Source of the DNA: Lentibacillus persicus
GTDB taxonomy: Bacteria > Bacillota > Bacilli > Bacillales > Amphibacillaceae
NCBI RefSeq assembly: GCF_900112705.1
Contig: NZ_FOMR01000012.1
Span: 1-41,266, forward strand
Reading direction: 5' to 3'
Length of the DNA: 41,266 bases
The position numbers were made by a program, and so were the translations under genes. Shown one piece after another: positions 23,158 to 31,103 of the stretch. Under the pieces are notes generated by a model. That model worked only from the letters and a program-made list of their open reading frames with translations. It was not told the DNA's origin and made no database searches. How positions within the stretch are numbered: the stretch's first letter is position 1; each line of letters begins with the position of its first letter.

Positions 23158-23625
23158 TTGGGTAAAACATTTGAAGGAAGTCTTGTCGGATCGGACCTGA
23201 AGATTGGTATTGTTGTAGCGCGGTTTAATGATTTCATTACAAGCAAGTTGCTGGAAGGCGCATCCTCTTCCTTAAAACGGCAGGGTGTCAAAGAAGAAAA
23301 CATTGATATTGCCTGGGTGCCCGGTGCCTTTGAGATCCCGGTAGTTGCCGAAAAAATGGCGGTCAAGGATGAATATGATGGCGTGGTGACACTTGGTGCG
23401 GTTATCCGTGGTTCGACACCACATTTTGACTATGTCTGCAGTGAAGCGGCGAAGGGTATCTCCAATGCCGCATCACGTTCCGGAAAACCGGTTATTTTCG
23501 GAGTGCTTACGACCGAAACGATTGAACAGGCGATTGAACGAGCGGGAACAAAAGCGGGCAATAAAGGAGCAGAAGCAGCTGCTGCAGTTATTGAAACCGT
23601 AAATGTCATGAAAGAATTGGATTAA
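23158..23625 (+). CDS. ribH: 6,7-dimethyl-8-ribityllumazine synthase
   Basis: A 155-residue lumazine synthase, the icosahedral shell enzyme of the riboflavin pathway. Motifs: [36 protein letters not shown] with the catalytic histidine, [27 protein letters not shown] 23158 is chosen because AAGGAG at 23143-23148 abuts ATG 23149 too closely. It is the last gene of the operon; no clear terminator directly follows, and a hairpin-rich repeat region begins about 110 nt downstream. Confidence 0.95.
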   Translation: MGKTFEGSLVGSDLKIGIVVARFNDFITSKLLEGASSSLKRQGVKEENIDIAWVPGAFEIPVVAEKMAVKDEYDGVVTLGAVIRGSTPHFDYVCSEAAKGISNAASRSGKPVIFGVLTTETIEQAIERAGTKAGNKGAEAAAAVIETVNVMKELD

Positions 23626-23746
23626 GACTGAAATCCCAGGCATGATTTTTACCTTTTAACTTCAGACATACCAGCTTTCATTGCAGATTTTTCATAATGG
23701 CAATGAAGCCTTCAATACGATAAACTGGGGATAGAGAGTTTTATAC

Positions 23747-24002
23747 TTTTATCCCGCATGTAAGGGACAGTAACCTGCCGAAGAACGGCAGCTAACTGTC
23801 CCTAAATGTCCGATTCTGTTCGGGCCCGCAGGACGCGGGTCACAAAGGCGTTGCCACAGGACGTGGCGAGCTTAGCCTTTGTTCCACTTAATCAGTGAAG
23901 AAAACCACTTCACTGATTGAAGATTCACTTTATCCCACATGTAAAGGACAATAAGCCGTCAAAGTACGCCGGCTAACTGTCCCTAAATGTCCGATTCTGT
24001 TC
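23747..24002 (+). repeat. Two direct copies of a structured intergenic repeat
   Basis: Copy A (23747-23821) and copy B (23928-24002) share TTTATCCCRCATGTAARGGAC at the left and CTAACTGTCCCTAAATG plus TCCGATTCTGTTC at the right. In copy A, GGGACAGT (23764-23771) pairs with ACTGTCCC (23795-23802) and CTGCCG pairs with CGGCAG inside it. In copy B the inner stem is AGCCG/CGGCT, so the sequence changed but pairing was kept. Confidence 0.75.
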
Positions 24003-24039
24003 AACTAACATTCAGCGGGAAAAGGCATTCCGCTGAATG
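23825..24039 (+). other. Cluster of perfect hairpins, candidate structured RNA
   Basis: Two 5-bp hairpins have the same loop AGGAC: CCCGC/GCGGG (23825-23839) and GCCAC/GTGGC (23853-23867). The second is enclosed by ACAAAGGC/GCCTTTGT (23842-23849 with 23875-23882). Further stems are AATCAGTGAAG/CTTCACTGATT (23890-23900 with 23908-23918) and CATTCAGCGG/CCGCTGAATG (24009-24018 with 24030-24039). No gene is encoded here. It may be a transcribed structured RNA or a composite of dispersed palindromes. Confidence 0.55.
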
Positions 24040-24051
24040 AAGTTTCACTTT

Positions 24052-24267
24052 ATGTCTGGGGGGATCATCATTAAATTTTTTGTTTATCAAATACTCGGTT
24101 TGGGTGTTATCTGGATCGGGATGGCATTCTTTTTTCAGGAAATGGATCAAATCAGTAAATTAATCTTTTATGCTGTCACGTCATGGCTGTTATTTTTAAT
24201 TGTCATTTTAATAAAACAGCTGATTAAAAATCATAAAAATGATGATGATTCAACAATAGGAAGGTAA
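24052..24267 (+). CDS. Small membrane protein upstream of the ABC-F gene
   Basis: A roughly 71-residue protein with two hydrophobic segments (about 5-25 and 35-58) and a charged C-terminal tail (KNHKNDDDSTIGR). I do not recognise a family. The start is uncertain: ATG 24052 lacks a ribosome site, and ATG 24037 lies inside the last hairpin of the repeat region. The repeats may have replaced the original upstream sequence and start. It lies 5 nt before the ABC-F gene and is probably cotranscribed with it. Confidence 0.5.
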   Translation: MSGGIIIKFFVYQILGLGVIWIGMAFFFQEMDQISKLIFYAVTSWLLFLIVILIKQLIKNHKNDDDSTIGR

Positions 24268-24272
24268 TTAAT

Positions 24273-26147
24273 ATGCTCACAGTCGAAAATTTATATAAAT
24301 CATACGGTGACAAAACGTTACTGAATAATATTTCATGCATCATCAAACCAAATGCCAGAATCGGGTTGATTGGTGTTAACGGCACCGGGAAATCAACGTT
24401 TTTAAAGGTGCTTGCAGGGATTGACACTGCGGAAAAAGGTACGATTGATCATCCCAAAAATTATCAAATCGAATATCTGGCCCAGGAACCTCAACTCGAA
24501 GAAGAACTGACTGTAATTGAACAGATTTATTATGGGGAAGCCCTCATGATGAAAGTGATGCGTGAATATGAACAGGTGCTGCTTGATATGCAGCATAACC
24601 CGGAAAATGAGAAAAACCAGGAACGGTTACTGGAAAAGCAGCAGCAGATGGATCAAGTGGAAGCATGGGAAGCTAACACAGCTGCCAAGACGGTTCTTAC
24701 GAAGTTAGGAATTACTGACTATCACAAACAGGTGGCCGAACTGTCAGGCGGCCAAAAAAAACGCGTTGCCATAGCAAAAGCGCTGATACAGCCCGCCGAC
24801 CTATTAATTCTTGATGAGCCGACCAACCATCTTGATAACGAAACGGTAGACTGGCTGGAGAACTACTTGGCGTCGTATAAAGGCTCTTTACTGTTGGTTA
24901 CGCACGACCGCTACTTTTTGAACCGAGTCACCAATAAGATTTATGAATTGGATAAAGGTAACCTTTATATTTACGAAGGTAATTATGAATTATTCCTGGA
25001 GAAAAAAGCCGAACGGGAAGCATTAGAGAAAAGTTATGAAGAGAAACATCAAAATACGCTGCGCCGTGAACTTGCCTGGCTGAAAAGCGGTCCTAAAGCG
25101 AGAGGAACGAAACAAAAAGCACGTGTCGAGCGGGTGCAGGAAATGAAAAAGCAAACATTTGACACGAAATCGCAGGACGTCTCGTTTGAAGCGGGTTCAA
25201 CCAGGCTGGGAAACAAAGTGCTGGAACTGGAAGGCATTGAAAAAAGCTATGAATCAGGAACACTCATTAAAAATTTTGACTTTATGGTTGTTCCAGGTGA
25301 CCGTCTTGGTATTGTTGGACCGAACGGCACGGGTAAAACCACTTTATTGGATATGATGGCAGGCAGAACGGAACCTGACAAAGGTGAAATTGAGACAGGT
25401 CAAACGGTTAAAATCGGCTATTATACACAAGGTGACGAAGAGCTGGATGGCGATAAACGAATCATTGAATATATTCGTGAGACCGCTGAGGTTGTCCATA
25501 CAAAAAATGGAGGGGTTATCACAGCAGAACAAATGCTGGAACGGTTTTTATTCTCCCGGCGAGAACAGTGGAACTATATACGCAAGTTATCCGGCGGGGA
25601 GCGAAGACGCCTCTTTTTGCTGAAAGTTCTTATGCAAGAGCCAAACGTTCTGCTGCTGGACGAGCCGACCAACGACCTGGATACACAGACGCTTGGGGTG
25701 CTGGAAGAGTACTTGGACCATTTCCCCGGCGTTGTTATTACAGTATCGCACGACAGGTATTTCCTCGATCGCGTTATTAATCATATGCTGGTGTTTAAAG
25801 AAAACGGCCCCATTGAGCATTTTTACGGCAATTACAGTGAATTGCTCGAGCGTGACAAGCATCAGGAAAAGCAGACATCCAAAACAACTGGAAAAACGCA
25901 AAAGAAACCTGTGCAAAAGAAGAAAATGTCTTATCATGATAAAATTGAATGGGAAACGATTGAAGATGATATAACAGAGCTGGAAACGAAGCTGGAAGAG
26001 CTTGAAGGGCAAATAGCCGGCGCGGGGAGTGACGCCGGTAAAGTCCAGGAACTTTTTAATGAGCAGCAAAAGATAGAGGAAAAACTGGAATCCAAAATGG
26101 AACGCTGGGAACAACTTTCCATTTTGGCCGAAGAACTGAACCAATAA
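24273..26147 (+). CDS. yfmR: ABC-F ATPase, Uup/YfmR type
   Basis: A 624-residue soluble protein with two ATP-binding cassettes and no membrane segment, of the ABC-F group that acts on ribosomes. Cassette 1 has GVNGTGKST, LSGGQKKRVAIAKAL and ILDEPTNHLD. Cassette 2 has GPNGTGKTT, LSGGERRRLFLLKVL and LLDEPTNDLD. The inter-domain linker LAWLKSGPKARGTKQKARVERV and the C-terminal coiled coil (about 540-624) are those of Uup/YfmR. YfmR in Bacillus helps EF-P at difficult peptide bonds. ATG 24273 follows GGAAGG. Resistance-type ABC-F is unlikely given the Uup-like linker. Confidence 0.9.
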   Translation: MLTVENLYKSYGDKTLLNNISCIIKPNARIGLIGVNGTGKSTFLKVLAGIDTAEKGTIDHPKNYQIEYLAQEPQLEEELTVIEQIYYGEALMMKVMREYEQVLLDMQHNPENEKNQERLLEKQQQMDQVEAWEANTAAKTVLTKLGITDYHKQVAELSGGQKKRVAIAKALIQPADLLILDEPTNHLDNETVDWLENYLASYKGSLLLVTHDRYFLNRVTNKIYELDKGNLYIYEGNYELFLEKKAEREALEKSYEEKHQNTLRRELAWLKSGPKARGTKQKARVERVQEMKKQTFDTKSQDVSFEAGSTRLGNKVLELEGIEKSYESGTLIKNFDFMVVPGDRLGIVGPNGTGKTTLLDMMAGRTEPDKGEIETGQTVKIGYYTQGDEELDGDKRIIEYIRETAEVVHTKNGGVITAEQMLERFLFSRREQWNYIRKLSGGERRRLFLLKVLMQEPNVLLLDEPTNDLDTQTLGVLEEYLDHFPGVVITVSHDRYFLDRVINHMLVFKENGPIEHFYGNYSELLERDKHQEKQTSKTTGKTQKKPVQKKKMSYHDKIEWETIEDDITELETKLEELEGQIAGAGSDAGKVQELFNEQQKIEEKLESKMERWEQLSILAEELNQ

Positions 26148-26286
26148 TCGTGGAATGGTTTGTGCAATCAACTGAAATGCATTATTTTGATGATTAAACT
26201 GTATTTTATCCCATTTTATGTTTAATTTATGTGGTATTACGGAAAATAAGAATGATATAATGTATAAAATTTGAGGAGGCACTAGA

Positions 26287-26958
26287 ATGAAATTATTCCA
26301 GGTTAGAAAAGGACAGTTCGTTTATTACAAAAATGAACTTCATAAAGTTTATTCAGTTAAACCAATGTTCAAGCAATCTGTACATCTCTATCGCTTGAAA
26401 GATATGCAGCAGGATATAACGAGTGCCGGCAATATTGAGCCCTGCCGTCCAAAACATAACGATTCATTTATTTTTTACGGTAAGCGTTACACGATTGATA
26501 AAAATAGAAAGCCTGAGCCAGGCGATTTTATCTTAATCATAAAACCGGCGCCCGATTTTCTGGATCATTATTCGCTCAACGAAATTGAAAAAGTAGACAA
26601 TGTTGAAGATGGAAATGTTGTTACGACGCGTGATAATGGTGTTAAACACAGTGAATATGTTGTCATGGTTCCGGGAAAACAAGAAGGCAGCGAAGATATA
26701 GCCTATTATGATAAGCAGCTTGTGTCAGAAGCGCAGCTGGAAGAAGATGAATCAGCGGGAATCATCACCCAAAATGAAAACTTCGAAAAGCCTGTTGTCG
26801 GTGATATTTATTTCGATATACAAAATGATACAAAAGCGATGGTTGTAGCAATTAACGAGCATGAAGTCTATTTGGGTCATAATGTGACAGTTGATCTTAA
26901 TGATTTAATGGATGATGAAAAATACAGGTTAATTTATCGATTTGAAGAAGGATTTTAA
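26287..26958 (+). CDS. Conserved-looking soluble protein, unknown
   Basis: A 223-residue, soluble, acidic protein with no signal peptide or membrane segment. It opens with beta-rich sequence (FQVRKGQFVYYKNELHKVYSVKP) and ends in LMDDEKYRLIYRFEEGF. The beta-rich motifs with KxGxFVYYxN suggest small SH3-like barrels, one near each end. I do not recognise a family. ATG 26287 has GAGGAGG upstream and a TATAAT box at 26256-26261. It is a single-gene unit followed by a weak AGCAC/GTGCT hairpin at about 27007-27030. No function can be assigned. Confidence 0.75.
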   Translation: MKLFQVRKGQFVYYKNELHKVYSVKPMFKQSVHLYRLKDMQQDITSAGNIEPCRPKHNDSFIFYGKRYTIDKNRKPEPGDFILIIKPAPDFLDHYSLNEIEKVDNVEDGNVVTTRDNGVKHSEYVVMVPGKQEGSEDIAYYDKQLVSEAQLEEDESAGIITQNENFEKPVVGDIYFDIQNDTKAMVVAINEHEVYLGHNVTVDLNDLMDDEKYRLIYRFEEGF

Positions 26959-27046
26959 GCGTTTATTGCGTTTTATAGAATTGTTAATGAATAACATAGA
27001 AAAGGGAGCACTATTCAGCGGGAGGTGCTTCTTTTGTGTTGGATAT

Positions 27047-27091
27047 AAAAAAGCCTCGGCACACCTGTAAGAAAAGGAGGGAGTGCCGAGG
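27047..27091 (-). terminator. Terminator of the CoA-disulfide reductase gene
   Basis: CCTCGGCAC (27054-27062) pairs with GTGCCGAGG (27083-27091). On the minus strand the stem is followed by a C and then the T run given by the complement of AAAAAA at 27047-27052. Confidence 0.8.
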
Positions 27092-27099
27092 TTTGTTAA

Positions 27100-28443
27100 T
27101 TAGGCGTTCAGTTTGCTGATTGCTTTATAGCCTATGACATTGACAGGATCTTTCGGTGATGAATATGGCGGTGCGTAGCCCAGTTCTAATTCAGGAAGCA
27201 TCCGCACGGACATTTTTCCTTTCATAGCTGTCGCCAGGACAGCCAATCGTTTATCGGCACCTTCTCTCCCAATCACTTGAGCCCCGTAAATGAGCCCGGA
27301 TTTTGCATCGAACAGAATTTTGATGCAAATTTTCTCAGCGCCGGGATAATAGCCGGCATGTGAGAGCGCTTCGTGCGTCACTGTTTTGATATCGTAATCC
27401 AACTGATCCAATACCGCAGTGTTTAAGCCTGCAGAGCCAACTGTTAAATCGAAAACTTTAAAAATTGAAGTCCCTTGAACGCCGGAATATTCAATTGGTT
27501 TCCCTTGAATATGGCTGGCTGCAATGATTGCCTGTCGGTGAGCAGGTCCTGCCAGTGCAACGTGTCTTGGTATCCCGGTCAGGTAGTCGTTTGTTTCAAT
27601 AACATCGCCTATGGCGTAAATATCCGGATCGTTCGTTTGCATATAATTATTCACTTTAATGGCGCCGGTCTCACCTAATTCTAACGCGCTTGATTCAGCC
27701 AGCTTTTTATTCGGCCGGATTCCGGCAGCCATGATGGTCATGTCAGCCTGCAAGCTTTTGCCACTACCTAAGTTCAGGGTCGTGCCATTATTGGAAAACG
27801 AGTTAAGCTCTTCATTTAAGAGCAGATGAACCCCTTTTGATGTAATATGGTGTTCAATCATTTCTGCCATGTCTTTATCCACCAGTTTCATGACTTGTTC
27901 AGAGCGGTCAACAATTGTACAGTCAATACCCAATGCCTTTAAATTTTCCACCATCTCCAGTCCGACGAAACCAGCACCGACAATAGCGCACGTCTGAGGC
28001 TGATGTGTCTGGATAAAATTCTGAATCGCATCCATGTCCGGAATCGTGTGGAGTGTGAATATGCGTTCCTCATTATAACCATCAATGTCAGGTTTGACGG
28101 CAGAGGCGCCAGGGGCGAGTACAAGTTTGTCATAAGGTGCGTTGTGTTCCCCTGAAGCGTCCCTGTATGTCACCTGTTTATTTTCACGGTCGATAGCGGT
28201 CACTTCTGAATTTGTTTGAAGGTTAATATTGTATTTGTCGGCGAATTTATCACTATTCACAAGCAATTGTTTTCGTTTTTCGACTTCGCCGCCAATATAA
28301 TATGGCATGCCACAGGTAGAGAATGCAATGTGCTCGTCTTTATCAAACAACGTGATGTCAGAATTCTGATCATTCCGCCGTACTTGGGTGGCAATGTTGG
28401 CACCGCCCGCGACTCCGCCAACGATGATGATTTTTTGTCCCAT
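27100..28443 (-). CDS. cdr: CoA-disulfide reductase
   Basis: A 447-residue FAD/NAD(P)H pyridine-nucleotide-disulfide oxidoreductase. In low-GC Gram-positives this family keeps coenzyme A reduced, in place of glutathione reductase. Visible: FAD-binding IIIVGGVAGGANIATQ, the single active-site cysteine C44 in FSTCGMPYY (the CoADR/NADH-oxidase signature), NAD-binding AIVGAGFVGLEMVE, AIGDV, and the C-terminal YAPPYSSPKDPVNVIGY motif. No C-terminal rhodanese domain is attached. The ATG at 28443 follows GGGAGG. An NSS transporter lies upstream in the same direction at about 100 nt. NADH oxidase or polysulfide reductase activity is the alternative. Confidence 0.88.
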   Translation of the reverse strand: MGQKIIIVGGVAGGANIATQVRRNDQNSDITLFDKDEHIAFSTCGMPYYIGGEVEKRKQLLVNSDKFADKYNINLQTNSEVTAIDRENKQVTYRDASGEHNAPYDKLVLAPGASAVKPDIDGYNEERIFTLHTIPDMDAIQNFIQTHQPQTCAIVGAGFVGLEMVENLKALGIDCTIVDRSEQVMKLVDKDMAEMIEHHITSKGVHLLLNEELNSFSNNGTTLNLGSGKSLQADMTIMAAGIRPNKKLAESSALELGETGAIKVNNYMQTNDPDIYAIGDVIETNDYLTGIPRHVALAGPAHRQAIIAASHIQGKPIEYSGVQGTSIFKVFDLTVGSAGLNTAVLDQLDYDIKTVTHEALSHAGYYPGAEKICIKILFDAKSGLIYGAQVIGREGADKRLAVLATAMKGKMSVRMLPELELGYAPPYSSPKDPVNVIGYKAISKLNA

Positions 28444-28547
28444 ATGTGTATACCTCCCTTTCATTATAAATTCCCTGTTACTATTATTTTAATCCTAGAG
28501 TCTATCTGGACTGGGTTGAGGAAGCCTGCCGTGCAGACTCCCTGGCA

Positions 28548-29882
28548 TTAAAGAATTCCCAGTGAATTTAAAAACACAATAACGATCGTAACCGGCACGA
28601 GCCAGCGCATAATTTGAAACCAAAGCTGGTATGCACTGTGGGACAGATTGTTGGCATAGGAAAATTCCTGCTTCATCAGTGCTTTGTCCATTCTGATACC
28701 AATAAATAATGCCATCATGAGGCATCCGGCCGGGAGCATGATATTGCTTACAAGAAAGTCACTGGCGTCAAAGACCGTTTTTCCAAAGATTTGAAAGTCT
28801 GCCAAAACACTTGAAGAAAGAGCAGCGGGAATGCCTGCGATAAAGACAATTACCCCTGATATCCATGTAACTTTTACGCGTGATATGTTTTTGCGTGCAG
28901 TGACCGCAGCTGTCATAATCTCAAGCATGCTGAATGCAGATGTGAAAATAGCAAACAAAAACAATAACAGAAACAGTGTCAGAAACAATTCACCGAGGGG
29001 CATTTGCGCGAAAGCGGCCGGCAGGACCATGAATAATAGCCCTGGGCCCTCTGTCGGCTCCAGCCCAAATGAAAAGACCACCGGAAATATGGCGAGCCCG
29101 GCTAAAAGTGAAACAAAGATGTTCATGATGGACACTGATGCAGCTGAAAACGGAAGACTCACGTCTTTACCGAGGTAGGAGCTGTATGTCACCATGACGG
29201 AAAAACCGACCGCCAATGCGAAAAATGACTGACCGAGCGCATATAAAATGCCTTCTGCCGTAATTTTTGAAAAATCCGGCTGCAGAAAGAACCTGAGGCC
29301 TTCTGCTGCACCTTCAAATGTAATCGACCGGATAACCAGTATAATGAAAAAGATAAATAATAAAGGCATCATCACTTTACTGGCTTTTTCAATGCCCGCT
29401 TTAATACCAAATGAAACAATAATGACAGCGATAATTAAAAATAAAGCATGACCGGAAATGGCTATAAGCGGATTCCCGGTTATCATTCCGAATAGTTGTT
29501 CATAGTTGGCCCCCTCGGATATGACGGAGCCAAACAACGACATGACACTGTATATAAGCACCCAGCCGCCGACAACACTGTAAAATGACAAAAGTATAAA
29601 TGAACCGGCGACACCCCAATAACCGATGACCCGCCAGCTGCTGCCGGGCGCAAGTTTTTGAAATGCACTGACAGCTTCTTTCTGGGCACCGCGTCCAATG
29701 ATAAATTCAGTAATTAACAGGGGTAGCCCGATGATTAACGTAAATGCGATAAAAAGCAGGAAAAAAGCGCCGCCCCCGTTCATCCCTGTCATATAAGGGA
29801 ACTTCCATATAGCTCCGAGGCCGATTGCCGCACCTGCCGATGATAAAATAAATCCAATTCGTGATGACCAATGATCGCTCAT
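28548..29882 (-). CDS. Sodium-dependent NSS-family transporter (YocR/YhdH type)
   Basis: A 444-residue neurotransmitter:sodium symporter family protein. The unwound first membrane segment GLGAIWKFPYMTGMNGGGAFFLLF carries the sodium and substrate-binding motif of LeuT-like transporters. About eleven membrane segments are seen, as in other short bacterial members. Likely substrates are amino acids or amines driven by sodium. The ATG at 29882 follows GGAAAGGAACT, and a minus-strand TATAAT lies at 29917-29922. Given the amino-acid catabolic genes just to the right, lysine or another amino acid is a plausible cargo; that is inference. Confidence 0.88.
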   Translation of the reverse strand: MSDHWSSRIGFILSSAGAAIGLGAIWKFPYMTGMNGGGAFFLLFIAFTLIIGLPLLITEFIIGRGAQKEAVSAFQKLAPGSSWRVIGYWGVAGSFILLSFYSVVGGWVLIYSVMSLFGSVISEGANYEQLFGMITGNPLIAISGHALFLIIAVIIVSFGIKAGIEKASKVMMPLLFIFFIILVIRSITFEGAAEGLRFFLQPDFSKITAEGILYALGQSFFALAVGFSVMVTYSSYLGKDVSLPFSAASVSIMNIFVSLLAGLAIFPVVFSFGLEPTEGPGLLFMVLPAAFAQMPLGELFLTLFLLLFLFAIFTSAFSMLEIMTAAVTARKNISRVKVTWISGVIVFIAGIPAALSSSVLADFQIFGKTVFDASDFLVSNIMLPAGCLMMALFIGIRMDKALMKQEFSYANNLSHSAYQLWFQIMRWLVPVTIVIVFLNSLGIL

Positions 29883-30064
29883 AGTTAGTTCCTTTCCAAT
29901 TTAAAATGTAACCAATATTATATACCATGTCAGCCGCCGGCCACAAATACATACGCATCAAGGTAAGCCGGCCGGCGAAACTTCTGTCAAAAATCCCTGG
30001 GTATCGGGGAGCAGAAGTCAACGCAGAACCTCTCGTTTAGGGCAATAATATCCGCTGCTGCTTT

Positions 30065-30697
30065 TTAGCCAGCTTGGCGCAGTACGGCACGGACCGGGCT
30101 GCCATCAGCGCCACTGATGGCAAGCGGCAGCGCAATGAGTTCATAGCGGCCGGGCGTAATATGATCAAGCATCAGGTTTTCCAGAATAAAAATATCGTGC
30201 CGGTAAAGCGCTTGGTGTGTCGCTAAATCTTGACTCTCCGGCGGGTCAACAGAAGGCATATCAACACCGAGCAGTTTGACCCCGTTTTCATGTAAGAATT
30301 CTGCAATACTTGTGTCCAGCTCCGGCATTTGTTCGGGAAACCGTTCCGGATTATTGGGCAGCGATGTATGCAGCAGAACACGTGTCACACCATGTAGATT
30401 AAACGCCTGAAGCGTTTCGGCGGTAATTTTCTCAGTGTGGCTGACATCAAGCACAATGGCTTCACCGATATACAGGTTTAAGTCCAGTTGATCAACTGTT
30501 TTGCCGTTGCTGTCGTAGTGGAATGGCGCGTCTATATGGGTGCCGGTGTGGACGCTGCCGGCAATTTGCCCAACATTGACCAAGCCGGTTTGTTTTTTTG
30601 TATGCGTGAATGAATAGTCAAACGGCATATCACCAGGAAAGTGGGCCATGTCATTTGTCAGCGGCTGTGATATATCAATCCATTTTGGTTTTGTCAT
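30065..30697 (-). CDS. Cyclase-family hydrolase (kynurenine-formamidase-like)
   Basis: A 210-residue metal-dependent hydrolase of the cyclase/KynB family. It has HTGTHIDAPFHY, the zinc-binding signature, and GVDMPSVDPPES...HQALYRHDIFILENLML, which resembles bacterial arylformamidases. The start is placed at 30697 (MTKPKWIDIS). The frame is open further upstream, but that extension translates the 20-bp repeat at 30833-30930 and is not real protein. AAAGGAG lies 12 nt before the ATG, slightly long. No kynureninase or tryptophan dioxygenase gene is near, so the true substrate may be another amide or lactone. Confidence 0.82.
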   Translation of the reverse strand: MTKPKWIDISQPLTNDMAHFPGDMPFDYSFTHTKKQTGLVNVGQIAGSVHTGTHIDAPFHYDSNGKTVDQLDLNLYIGEAIVLDVSHTEKITAETLQAFNLHGVTRVLLHTSLPNNPERFPEQMPELDTSIAEFLHENGVKLLGVDMPSVDPPESQDLATHQALYRHDIFILENLMLDHITPGRYELIALPLAISGADGSPVRAVLRQAG

Positions 30698-30832
30698 CCG
30701 GCAATGATGCTCCTTTCGTATTTGTATAATTAGATCTTTCTTTATCATAACAGTGAAATGAACTGTATGGAATGTTGACAAACCGAGAAGGGATTTTCGG
30801 GAAGATGTTTCATATCTTGAGCTGATGTTTCC

Positions 30833-30930
30833 GTTCTCCGGCCCATATATTTGTTCTCCGGCACATATTTCTGTTCTCCGGCCCATATATTTGTTCTCCG
30901 GCACATATTTCTGCTTTCCGCCCATGTTTG
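30833..30930 (-). repeat. 20-bp alternating tandem repeat, array 1
   Basis: Four exact 20-bp units at 30833, 30853, 30873 and 30893 plus a diverged fifth at 30913. On the plus strand each begins GTTCTCCG; units 1 and 3 are identical, units 2 and 4 are identical, so a 40-bp dimer is tandemly duplicated. They alternate GCCCATATATTT with GCACATATTTCT. The same unit in opposite orientation ends this window (41187-41266). The rest of 30698-31103 holds promoter-like sequence only. Confidence 0.9.
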
Positions 30931-31066
30931 ATATTTTGAACGTATTATCGCAAAGTACGTCGTTGTTATGGATTTTGTGCCAAAGTCAGCTGCTATTTTA
31001 TATTGATCGTTTACAAACTGTTGTAATTTTTCAGACGATGGTTTACACTTAACACAGATATTTATT

Positions 31067-31091
31067 TGAAATGTTGTTTCATTAAATGAAA
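31067..31091 (+). promoter_or_regulatory. Overlapping palindromes before the catabolic operon
   Basis: TGAAA-N5-TTTCA (31067-31081) and TTTCATT-A-AATGAAA (31077-31091) overlap just upstream of the ribosome site at 31092. The pattern resembles operators of IclR-family regulators (GAAA...TTTC type), and an IclR gene lies in the same cluster. Function inferred. Confidence 0.45.
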
Positions 31092-31103
31092 TGGAGGTGT
31101 GCC

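Noticed and set aside
25587-26282. 231-codon minus-strand frame
   Set aside because: It lies almost entirely opposite the well-supported ABC-F gene. The F/L-rich product is the mirror of its charged coiled coil.
30833-30930. Possible CRISPR array or coding repeat (the frame runs through it as an N-terminal extension of the cyclase gene)
   Set aside because: Units are 20 bp with no unique spacers. The extended reading frame (KYVPENKYMGRRTE-like) is only a translation of the repeat, and a proper start lies at 30697.
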